A stretch of DNA of 64,000 bases from Tranzscheliella williamsii (taxonomy: Eukaryota; Basidiomycota; Ustilaginomycetes; Ustilaginales; Ustilaginaceae): NCBI GenBank assembly GCA_023212725.1, contig JALBYF010000007.1, forward strand, positions 1 through 64,000. The letters are read 5' to 3'. Below are positions 10,433 to 22,000 of the stretch, piece after piece. The notes under the pieces were generated by a model. It worked only from the letters and a program-made list of their open reading frames with translations, had not been told where the DNA came from and searched no databases. The translations under genes and the position numbers were made by a program. Every line of letters begins with the position of its first letter. Position 1 is the first letter of the stretch.

Positions 10433-11597
10433 AGTTCGGCAACCTGTTGGAGTCGACACGGAGTCGCTCATCCTACTCCGCCTTCTTTGCTTTTGATTCT
10501 TTTGAAGTAGCAAGCATGATAACATCAAACTAGGTACACGAAGATACCTCGATACACTCCACCCTCACATACCTGTTCCCGTTCCAGACAACCAGCCTAT
10601 ACACCACATATGATAACCCTGATCGAATCATTCCTCCCAAGCAAGTTTATGACCTTTCAGCCTTACCCACGCTTCTTGCAATCAGCATACCGACGAGCAA
10701 CCTGCCTTCGAAACGGCATTTGGCGAGCAAAGCGGCAGCCAGCGGCCGACCTGAGCCCAATTCGAAGTGTCGAGCGTCTGACCCTATTGCGCACCGCCCC
10801 GCCATTAGAACGCGCGTGATCTGCCCTCGCACGCTTTTCGCTCTCACGTTGCTCGTCGCGCAACCCATCCGACTTCCCCCTTCACAGTAATCCTTCTCCT
10901 CCGGCCTCGCCACTTCTCCCTCCGAATGCATACCATTGTAGCCCTCCCCCTTAATCCATTTCTCAAGCTTGCGAACAATCTCCTAAGGTATACCTTTCTT
11001 CAATCTGTTCGAGATTGGCGACTAGATGGAACATGTGCGTAACAGAACACACCCAAAAGCTTCGATGTTAGACTAGTGATAACCCCTCGGAACCGAAGAA
11101 AATCCAAGTAAATCACAATATTCCTCTGCTTCACTTGGCGACTCTTGCGCGCAGACGGAAATCCTAAACCACGAAATGGGATTATTCTCGAAAATTTCCT
11201 TTGGCGGCTATGTGGATGACGAGGATGGAAATGCACGGTAGAGGATGTATAGACCTTCTTCTCCTCCTCGCAGCTTGCTGGCCATCACCGATACCTTGTA
11301 GCCTCTGATCAGCGACCCAGGACAGCCGACACGCAGCGATCCACAGGCTCGAGACCGTTCCGACGCCGTCTCACCGCTGCGCACACGCCCTCGTCTCTGC
11401 CGCTGCCATTCTCTTTACAGCAGCCCGTACAGGCCATCTGCACCGCCGACCGCACCACACGGAAGCGGGGACCGGAGGCTAGCTACTAGCAACACGTACC
11501 GCGGCCTGCGTGCACCAGCCCGAAGTATCCGTCTGCGCTGCGAAGCTGCAGCGAATCGCCCGAACCGCCGCGACACCGACGCCCTGCCCAGCACAGT
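10433..11597. other. Intergenic, khd4 3' end to RPB5
   Basis: About 1.2 kb containing the khd4 3' UTR and the RPB5 promoter. Only short frames without family resemblance occur on either strand. No RNA gene was recognised. Confidence 0.4.
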
Positions 11598-12319
11598 ATG
11601 GAGGACGACAGAGAGACAGTGCGGCTGTGGAGGATCAACCGAACCATCCACGAGCTGGTACGAGACAGGGTGCGTATGCGCGTCCGCCTCGCGCCTGCCG
11701 AGCTGCGTGCTGCAGAGACTGACTGATGCGCTGCGTCGCCGCCTTCTGCTCCCCGTTTGTACAGGGCTACCAAGTGGCCGATGACGAGATCAACGTCGAT
11801 CTGGAGAGCTTCAAGGCGGAACATGCCCCAACGGGAGGCGCGGTAGACCGGACCAAGCTCAACTTCTTCACCGAGCACTCTGAGCACGAGAACCAACGGC
11901 TGTTTGTATTCTACAGCATGGAGCGCAACGTGGGCGTCAAGACGATGCGCCAGTTCATCGGCATCATGGAGGACCGCGACATCCAGCGCGGCATCATTAT
12001 CTGGCCCGAGAAGATGACGAGTGCTGCGCGCAAGGTGATCGACGCGATGCGCGGCACGTTTCATCTGGAGGACTTTGAAGAAGCCTACCTGCTGGTCAAC
12101 ATCACCCACCACCATCTGGTGCCCAAGCATGAGCCGCTCTATCCAAACGAGAAGAAGGAGCTCCTGCAGCGCTACCGGCTCAAAGAGACGCAGCTGCCGC
12201 GCATCCAGCAGGCCGACCCCGTGGCCAGGTACTTTGGCCTCCAGCGCGGCCAGGTAGTCAAGATCACCCGCCCCTCGGAAACCAGTGGTCGCTACTGCTC
12301 GTATCGCATCTGCATGTAG
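11598..12319 (+). CDS. RPB5: RNA polymerases I, II and III subunit RPABC1 (Rpb5)
   Basis: Shared subunit of all three nuclear RNA polymerases, forming part of the lower jaw. There are two exons, 11598-11669 and 11765-12319, separated by a 95-nt intron (GTGCGT...ACAG). The first exon encodes MEDDRETVRLWRINRTIHEL and VRDR, and the join to GYQVADDEIN is in phase 0. The product is 208 residues, matching the family (about 205-215). The N-terminal jaw module ends in the assembly region. The C-terminal RPB5/RpoH domain is conserved, with HHLVPKHEPL, LPRIQQADPVARYFGL and RGQVVKITRPSETSGRYCSYR. The C-terminal domain is nearly invariant, so the assignment is firm. Confidence 0.96.
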
Positions 12320-12830
12320 CCTCGTGCTCGCTCCGGCCCCGCCGCCCTGTGTCTCCACCCGCTCGCCTCGCTTTTGGCATCGAACGCGCCGGACAGCCGC
12401 CTCGCCCCAGCCCGCCGTCGATCGCTCCAGTTGCCGTTCTCGTGCACTGAGCTTGTAATTCTATCCGTCGAAATGTGCCCCTCTTTGCCGTCGATAAGCC
12501 GGATGCTATATTGCTGCGCGTGAGGACGAACGTCTGTGTATGTGAAGGCAGGCAAGGCAGGCAAGGCAGGCAAGGCAGGCAAGGCAGGCAACGCAGGACA
12601 GGAGGGGTGCTTTCCATTTCGCACCAGATGCAAAGCTACCAGCACTCATAGTATGACTACTTAGATGGCTTTGCGTCTGGTTCCGATTTCCTCATTGACG
12701 CGCTTTTAGGTTGCGACTTGACTCGATCCCAAGCTTGCCTGCTGTTGATCCCTGTACCGCACACCACCCACGACCGCAGATAACGTGTGGCGCCGACGAC
12801 GTCCGCCATCTACACGTGGGGTTCCGAGCG
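12320..12830. other. Intergenic, RPB5 to ERF4-like gene
   Basis: About 0.5 kb with a 9-nt minisatellite at 12547-12591 and otherwise no gene. The Leu-Pro-repeat frames on the minus strand here are translations of that repeat. Confidence 0.45.
12547..12591. repeat. Five perfect tandem copies of GGCAGGCAA
   Basis: A 9-nt unit repeated five times without mismatch, followed by a degenerate CGCAGGACA. It lies about 230 nt downstream of the RPB5 stop and 240 nt upstream of the next ATG. Perfect short-unit arrays like this are usually length-variable between strains. Confidence 0.9.
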
Positions 12831-13567
12831 ATGGCTGCACAGGCTGGCTTGGCAGGGGTTGCGGCCGCGGTGGGCGGCGAGACCGAGAAGACCGCGCCGG
12901 ACGCGGCGCCGTTTCCGCCATCGACGTATGGGCGAGCGAAGAGCTCGTACTACTTTGCGCCGCCGGATGCGTCCAGGGCGTTCGGCGAGGCTGTTACGGG
13001 CAAGGTGGGCACGCATCTGCCCAAGGAAATCGTCCGGTAGGTGGTGCTCCGCTGTGTGGCCGTGTGGTGGTGTACGGCGCTGACCGGAGGTGTGATGCGG
13101 CCCGTACGCAGGATCGAGCGCGACTACGCGTCCGGCGAGCTGCCGCAGTTCCACTCGTCCTTTCCGCTGGAGCTCGAAGGCAGGGTGAGTCTCGCTGCGG
13201 TGCTGGGTGGCAAGAGTGCTGCTGACCGAAACGTGCAGATCACGCCGACGACGTTCTCCGAGATGGTCAACGACATCAACGCGCTGCTCATCGACGCACA
13301 CCGCGTTGCGCGCACCTGGGCCGACAACGCCCTCGCCATCCTCACCTTCTACCTCGCCCCGCTCGTCCTCCGCTCCCACTACCAGCGCGTAAGTCCGCCC
13401 CTCCCCCCTAGCCGCCCGCCCCCGCGCTGACATCACCCCTGCAGACCATGGACAAGCTCGACAGCCTCATCGACACCCTCAACTCCGCCACGCTCCACCC
13501 CGCGGGCCTCAACATGGTCCACCCCGCCCGCACGGCGTTCCTGTTTATCGAGCTCGAGTACTTCTAG
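12831..13567 (+). CDS. ERF4: Erf4 / Golgin subfamily A member 7 family palmitoyltransferase subunit
   Basis: Accessory subunit that stabilises a DHHC palmitoyltransferase (Erf2 in yeast, ZDHHC9 in animals) acting on Ras-like proteins at ER/Golgi membranes. There are four exons: 12831-13036, 13112-13184, 13239-13388 and 13445-13567. All junctions are GT-AG and the phases are consistent, giving 183 residues. The conserved Erf4 domain starts with RIERDYASGELPQFHSSFP, continues through ITPTTFSEMVNDINALLIDA and a hydrophobic stretch (ALAILTFYLAPLVLRSHYQR), and ends with the MVHPARTAFLFIELEYF motif. The N-terminal 65 residues are Ala/Gly-rich. The membership in PF10256-type proteins rests on motif resemblance; the exact partner DHHC enzyme is not in the window. 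Confidence 0.85.
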
Positions 13568-13919
13568 CCGCCCCGCCGTCCATCTCCCCCGCCGTTGTTA
13601 CCGCTCATTATACCCGCACGTTCTCTGCTCGGCCCTGCCAGATCTATCCAGTCCTCCAGCGCCGACATCCATCGGACCGTAGTGTGTGTTACGTGCCGGC
13701 GTGACGAGAGTGCGAGACGGCCTGCTGTGCTCATGTTGAGATTCGACGTTGGCCGCGGCGGGTGCGCGTTCCGCGGCAGAATTGGGAAGACGGAAATTGG
13801 TTGGCTGGGCAGGCAGCCGTGCAAAAAGGCGGTGGAGCGCGGTGTTCGCTGTCTCGCCACCACCACCACGACGCTCGAGCGCTCGGCGATTGGCAACGGG
13901 TGCATCGCGAGCAGGCGCG
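13568..13919. other. Intergenic, ERF4-like to SRR1-domain gene
   Basis: About 350 nt between two genes on the same strand. The SRR1 frame is open back to about 13749 but without an ATG. No distinct promoter element was seen. Confidence 0.4.
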
Positions 13920-14810
13920 ATGGGTGATTTGGACGATGCAGGAGAGGAGCGCGAGGAGGCGTTCACGTTTGTGCGGGCGCGGCGGCGGGGGCGGGGGGGA
14001 GGGGCGCGGGTGGGGCGGGTGTTGAGCAGTGCGGGGGCGGGGGGGGCCGGGTTTGCGTATGCGGCGCGGGGTGGGAGGCGGGGGGGTATGGAGGCGGAGG
14101 CGGAAGCGGAGGCGGAGGTGGTGGGGCGGGGCGAGGCGATCGTGCGCGAGTTGGCGGGGTGGGTGGATGTTGGCGCGGGGCGGGAGGGGTATGCGGGGGA
14201 GCTGGGGGCGGCGCTCGATGCTGTGTGGCGCGCGCGGGCGCGGGTTGCGCGGCCCGGGGCCATCGTCTGCCTCGGCCTTGGCTCGCCGACCACATCGCGC
14301 AGCGCCCAGATCCAGCTCGCCCTGCTCGTCGCCCTGCGCGCCCACCTCACCCACCACCCCGCCGAACCTCCCCCCTGCACCGCATACGACCCTGTCTTCA
14401 CCCCCGCAGACACCGCCCTCCTCCTCCGCTTCGGCATCCACACCACGCCAACACCCACCGACCAGCTCTACTCCCACCTCACCACCCCCACCCTCCTCTA
14501 CATGCCGCACTGCGACCGCACGCTCTACGAAACCGTCCTCGCCGCAAACACCCCGCCCGCACCCGCGCACCTCGCCCCCCACATCCTCCTCCTCGCCAAC
14601 ACCCTCAGCACCTACCTCGATGCGCTGCCCACCCACCGCCACGCCGAGATCCCCGTCCTGGCCCGCATTGTCCCGCACCTCGCCGTCGTGCCCCTACCCA
14701 ACTACATTCCCAAGGCCCCGCTCCCCCCCGCCGCCCGCTGGTGGGACCGCAACGCTCTTCGCGACCTCGCCTTCCTCTGGGCACCACCAGCCGATCCGGA
14801 CCCCGAGTAA
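13920..14810 (+). CDS. SRR1-like domain protein
   Basis: A 296-residue intronless protein. The first ~60 residues are Arg/Gly/Ala/Glu-rich and probably disordered. From about residue 110 it follows the SRR1-like domain: IVCLGLGSPTTSRSAQIQLALL, then YDPVF, LLRFGI, LLYMPHCDRTLYE, HILLLANTLS, and the terminal NDLAFLW-like NALRDLAFLW. The family includes plant SRR1 (circadian and heme-linked regulation) and yeast Ber1 (microtubule-related); the biochemical activity is not established. The start at 13920 is the only ATG that precedes the acidic MGDLDDAGEE. Codon choice changes abruptly inside the gene, from G-ending to C-ending codons near 14265. The gene ends 136 nt from the convergent NSE4 stop. 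Confidence 0.85.
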   Translation: MGDLDDAGEEREEAFTFVRARRRGRGGGARVGRVLSSAGAGGAGFAYAARGGRRGGMEAEAEAEAEVVGRGEAIVRELAGWVDVGAGREGYAGELGAALDAVWRARARVARPGAIVCLGLGSPTTSRSAQIQLALLVALRAHLTHHPAEPPPCTAYDPVFTPADTALLLRFGIHTTPTPTDQLYSHLTTPTLLYMPHCDRTLYETVLAANTPPAPAHLAPHILLLANTLSTYLDALPTHRHAEIPVLARIVPHLAVVPLPNYIPKAPLPPAARWWDRNALRDLAFLWAPPADPDPE

Positions 14811-14946
14811 CCACGCAGCACCATACAGCATCCAAACATTCTGCACGGACTGTGACGGCAGAGAGACGACGAACAATTGCGCGCTGGCAAGGTATGCGCC
14901 GGGAGGGTATGCGGGGAAAAGGCGTGCGGCGGCGTGTGTGCGCGGG

Positions 14947-16086
14947 TCACGATGCGATGGGGGGACGGTCTGAGGCTTCGCGGGCGCGTGCAAGGGCGGC
15001 CTTGCCGCTCAGCGCGGGCACCTTGTTGGGCCGGTTGGGAATGATGCTCTGGTCGATGGCGTACAGCTCGATCATCTCGAGGTAGGCCGGGTAGTCGATT
15101 TCGAGAACAAACTGTTTCTTCTGGAGGCCGGCGGCGTAGTCGTCTGCGCTGGGCGGCTCGGCGATGGCGAGCGTCACGTCGCCGTGGTCGCCCGTGGCGA
15201 GGCTGGCGATGCCCTCCTTGACGAGGAAGCTGACGTGGAACAGATTCTCAATCGTGTTGGTGAAGCTGTTCGGGTCGGTGACAAAGCGGAACAGATTGAT
15301 CCCGTCGGCGCCCTGCTCGGCGAGCAGCCGGTGCACCTTCATCACCTGGTGCGTTGTGTCACCGTCGGTGTTGGATGCCAGATCCTGCTGCCGCAGCTGG
15401 GTCGGTGCTACGCGCTCGGCCGGCTGCTCGTCGGTACGCCTCTGCGTCGCGACCTGCCTCTGCCGCGGGACAATCTCGAGCGGGCCGAGCAGAAAGTCGA
15501 TGGTCACGGCGCGGCGCGAATACTTGGCCGCCAGTGCGCCAAGCTTCGGCCAGTCCCAGCCATCGACGCCCCTCTCTGCGTCGCCATCGGCATCGTCATC
15601 GTCGTCGTTGTTGTCGGCGACGGGGCGTGCTGCGGCGGTGCGGGTGCTGCGCGCCTCGCCGCCGAGATACCGTGCGAGGCGGGTGACAAACTCGTTCGAG
15701 TCGAACGCGTCGGCGTTGAACTTGAGCTTCTTGGCCATACGCGCGCCGATCTGCGACATCGAGGCGAGCGTCTTGGTGTCCAGCACACTCTCGCTGGGCG
15801 CCACGACGCGTTGATGCAAACGGTCCGCCTTCTGAATCAGCTGCAGCAGGTCCTTGGGCTTGAGGCTCGAGTCCATCTTGGAGTCCTCCGCCTGCGCCAT
15901 CAGCTGCCGGTAGTCCGAGCGTACCTTGCGCCGCTCCGATGCTGCCTGCCTTGGGTTGTACATCATCGAGGCGGCATCACCCGCCTCCTCGCCATCCTCT
16001 TCCGCGCGCCGCGCCCGCTTCGAGACGCCCCCTCCCGGCGAGCCCCCCGATGGCCCCGCTTCCGAGTGCGTCGCTCGAGGCATCAT
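14947..16086 (-). CDS. NSE4: Nse4, kleisin subunit of the Smc5/6 complex
   Basis: Bridges the Smc5 and Smc6 heads in the DNA-repair SMC complex. The 379-residue protein begins MMPRATHSEAG at 16086. Its N-terminal helical region has SDYRQLMAQAEDSK and the Smc6-neck-binding part. A central helical region contains LVS/FVTRLARYLGG-type sequence, and an acidic Asp-rich linker follows. The conserved Nse4 C-terminal winged-helix domain carries FRFVTDPNSFTNTIENLFHVSFLVKEG and later LEIDYPAYLEMIELY. An in-frame extension reaches 16659, but it lacks family resemblance and includes noncoding-looking sequence, so the second/first Met pair at 16086/16083 is preferred. No intron is needed. It is convergent with the SRR1-domain gene. 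Confidence 0.92.
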   Translation of the reverse strand: MMPRATHSEAGPSGGSPGGGVSKRARRAEEDGEEAGDAASMMYNPRQAASERRKVRSDYRQLMAQAEDSKMDSSLKPKDLLQLIQKADRLHQRVVAPSESVLDTKTLASMSQIGARMAKKLKFNADAFDSNEFVTRLARYLGGEARSTRTAAARPVADNNDDDDDADGDAERGVDGWDWPKLGALAAKYSRRAVTIDFLLGPLEIVPRQRQVATQRRTDEQPAERVAPTQLRQQDLASNTDGDTTHQVMKVHRLLAEQGADGINLFRFVTDPNSFTNTIENLFHVSFLVKEGIASLATGDHGDVTLAIAEPPSADDYAAGLQKKQFVLEIDYPAYLEMIELYAIDQSIIPNRPNKVPALSGKAALARAREASDRPPIAS

Positions 16087-16874
16087 ACGCCAGCGGGCAG
16101 ACGAGATGCTATTCGATCTTGTAGTTGCTCCGCAAGCGTTCAGGATGATCGTCTTGAACCTGGACGAGAGAAGAAAGAAGGCCAACGTGATGAATTTGAT
16201 GTTGGTCTCGCTCAGCTGCGCTTTGTCATTGACATTGTCAAGGTGGAGCAGCAGTAACGCGAAATCCATCTGAGCCATTCGAACGCGCCGCGCCTCAACC
16301 ACTTTATTAATACCGTTTGCAAGCCACACCGCATCGACCCGCAGCCACTCCTCTATGCTGTGACCCACTGGATGGCGCTCGTAGCAGAAGGCGCGGCTCA
16401 GTTCACTCCTTATATAAACCCAACAAAACCGCCTCGAAAGGATAGCGAGCTTTTCGCATCTTCCCAGAGGCGGACCAGCCGACAACGCAGCAGCAAGCTT
16501 CCGAGGTGGCGCCTTAGTATAATTCCCACTGCCCCTTTTTCTCACACAGCCAATCTCAGGCATACCAATATCGCTACGCAGCCGCAACCTCACGCAACCT
16601 GATCTTGGCAGTCCAGCGGCCAACTGCGCAGTCTTGCAGACAGCAGAACCTAAAGGCAAGTAGGATGTAAATGGTACATGGCGATGCAGGTCTCAGCACC
16701 TCAGAATGGTGGGTACGCGCGTCTGTATACATGCATGGGTCACACTAGACAATGGCAGGCAGACAGAGCCAAGCAGATCAGCTTGCAAAACGGATCAGAC
16801 TGAAAGAAGCCGAGCCAGCCTACAAAGGGGGCTAGCAAAGGGGCTAGTCAGCGGCAAAAAAATGGTACGGCGCC
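16087..16874. other. Intergenic, YPT1 3' side and NSE4 promoter
   Basis: About 0.8 kb. A TATATAA element at 16411-16417 is nearly palindromic and could serve the NSE4 transcript, though it lies about 325 nt from the start codon. No other gene was recognised. Confidence 0.4.
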
Positions 16875-19005
<2,131 letters not shown>

Positions 19006-22000
19006 ATGTCCGGCAGCCAGATGAACAACTCCATGCCCGCGGAGGCGGGGCCTTCCCAACCTCGTTCCAGGCCCTCATCGTACATCGCTCCTACATCGTC
19101 ATCGCCCAAGAAGACGTTTTATCCTGTCTGGCCCGAAACCGACGAGGATGCCGAGTATTTTGAGATCCCTCCCGACCATTTCTTGGCCCAGCAGAGGGGC
19201 CCGCAAAAGGCAGGACCCATTTCCGCTTCTCCGCTGCCCCTTGAAGCGCGCATCTCAGCAGATCAGGCTGCGGCTGTGGGCACTCGTTCAACTTCTGTTT
19301 CGTCATCAGCTTCTTCGTCAGGTGTCGCCCATGCTGACGGGTTTTCTGACGCACAGCCATTGTCTGAGCTTGCCACGGCAATTCTAGCTGGAGTTCCTGC
19401 TGCACCTACTCCTTCTGGATATAACACTGCCACTCTGGATCGGCTCGTAGACGCAGTGCCCCGTCCTACAGGCTTCTCCACCATCAATGAGCAGATTCCC
19501 GACACATCCACTCTTGCAGCTGCCGATTTCGATGTCGACGTTCGATCCGGCTTCTTGCCACCCCAACCACCCGTCCTTCGCCTCGATGGCGCGCACGAAC
19601 AGATATGGGAGACTGCGCTCGACGAGGCAAAGCGCATACCACTGATGCAAGGGGGTGGGGGAGTCAAGATCACGCAGCAGCAGAGGGTCGAGGCCCGAAG
19701 ATGGCGTAGAAGCGTTCGGGAAATGCCCGTCTTGCCTCTTTCAGAGCATCTTGCCAACGATATCCGTTATGCTCGACGCGGTCATCTCGTTCTCTCCTTC
19801 CTCGCCCACTTCTACATTCACAGTCAGCCACAGAAGTCTGCACAGACGACAGCTCCATCTCGGCGATGGCTAGACGTATTTTCCCGTAAGAGCGCCGAAG
19901 AGATTCAGGACGAGCAGGATCGTCTTGCAGAGCTGGCAGGCAACTATGCCCGGCGTCTACCCGCATCGATTGCCGTGCCTTGGGTTCAACTATCCCAGAA
20001 GCTTGATCTACCTCCTATTCTGACCTATGCCACCACTGTGCTCTGGAACTGGGCCTACATAGATCCTGCTCGAGGCCTCGAGCTGGACAATTTACGTATC
20101 GTCGAGACGTTTACCGCCACCAAGTCTGAAGAGCACTTCTTCCTCACTTCGCTGCTCATCGAAGCCCGCGGAGTGGAGGCTCTCGAGCTGATGCGAGTCA
20201 GTCTGGATGAAGCTTTCGTGGGCGATCGCGTGGCGCGCCGACGTATCGCCGGCTATCTACGTCGACTCTCCGTGGTCATCAAAGACATTACCAAGTTGCT
20301 TCATGATGTCCGCACTGAGTGCGACCCTAGGCTCTTCTACTGGGGCATTCGACCATGGTTTGTCGGCAGCGACACCGTGGAGCACGGCGAAGAGCCTGGC
20401 TGGCATTTTGAGGGCGTCGATCCCGAAGGAGTTCGGCGCACCTTCTCCGGACCGTCGGCTGGACAAAGTTCTCTGATCCACGCCATCGATGTCTTCTTGG
20501 ACGTTGATCACACGCGAAGAAAGGCGCGTCCCACTCGATCTTCTTCCAACGCGAGTCGAGGAGCCGACGCCACATTCATGGAGAGAATGCAGCTCTATAT
20601 GCCTGGGCATCACCGCGCCTTCTTGACACATCTTCGCAATATTTCGTTTGAGGACGACGAAGAGAGCGACGACGGTCACTCGCTTGCAGAGTCGAGAGGC
20701 AGCCTGTCTGATACAGATACAGCTGCTTCCCATGCAAATGAAGAGATTGACACTGCCGACCAAGAGAGGCTGCAGCCCATCCGAGGCCTAGCGCTTGCTG
20801 CGCGTAACGAAGTGCATGATGAAGGGTTGCCGGCTGCCTATGACATCGTACTTGGAGCGCTGAAAGTGCTTCGAGACGAGCATATGAAGATTGCCTATCT
20901 CTACATTATTGCCCAAGCGCGTGGATCGCCACCTGATGAGTATGCACGTCTACCCAAAGGCTTTACTGGAGACGTAGATAGCGATCGACGCATTGCTGCT
21001 AAACCAAAGCCGGCCGTCGACATGGATGCCACGCTGGACACCAACTCGCAGGACAATGGTGGAGGGGCTAAGGGGACAGGCGGAACTGACCTAGTCTCCT
21101 TTTTGCGAGACTGCCGCGTCAATACCATCGACACCCTCATCACTACCAAAGACGCCGGCAAGGAAGCCTCTGTTACCGCCAAAAATGCTGTGATTAGCGT
21201 CACGCACAATTTGGTGGGCGCCCTAGATAACGCTCTCGACACTGGCTCCAGCTCACGCTCAACAGCAGCCGCTGCGCCGCCATCCTCGACAGGTCAGTCA
21301 GAACCCTCCTCATCCCCACTCGGTTCGCCCGCGGGTGATACCGATGCAGTTGTGGGACACAGTCTCAATCTGCCGGACGTGCGAACGGCTCAGGCTGACG
21401 CCCACGACCTTTCCTCTCCTGCTTCTGATTCGGAACTGCAGATCTGGGCCGTTGATGTGTCTGATTGGGAGGCGGACTCAGTTGACGCATTCCAGGAACT
21501 GGTATTGCGCTTGTTGCCCGGCCTGTACTCGACGGATGAGCGCGAAAAGGTTTTGAGATACCACCGGCAGATCGACCGGACGCGATCGCTCGCCGCTCGT
21601 CTGCTACCGAGAATGATGCTAGCCAGGCACTTCGGCATAGGTTGGGACAAAGCCAGATTCGGGGCCACCCGCGAGGGACGGCCCTATCTTGAGGAGCCGA
21701 AGCTGACCCCAGCGGTGGATTTCAATATATCGCACGACAGCAATTGGGTGGTGATGGCATTCCGCCTTCCCCAGACCGAGGCGTCGGCGGCCGCACAGCC
21801 CGATCCAGCGCTGCAGAAGCTCAACGGTGGCGCTTCCAATGCGCATCTGCCTTCTGATGCGGCCGTTCGCGTCGGCGTTGATGTCATGTCGCTGGCCCTG
21901 CCCCCGTACGAACAAAGCGTGCGCTCTTTCGCCGAGACCATGGATATGGCGCTGACCCGCAACGAGACGAGCTGGGTGCTGTCGCCCTTGCCGGCCAGCG

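Noticed and set aside
13598..14458. Minus-strand frames over the SRR1-domain gene
   Set aside because: Pro/Arg-rich translations are the shadow of the G-rich sense strand.
16087..16659. N-terminal extension of NSE4
   Set aside because: The frame is open but unlike Nse4, and the MMPRATHSE start at 16086 gives normal length.
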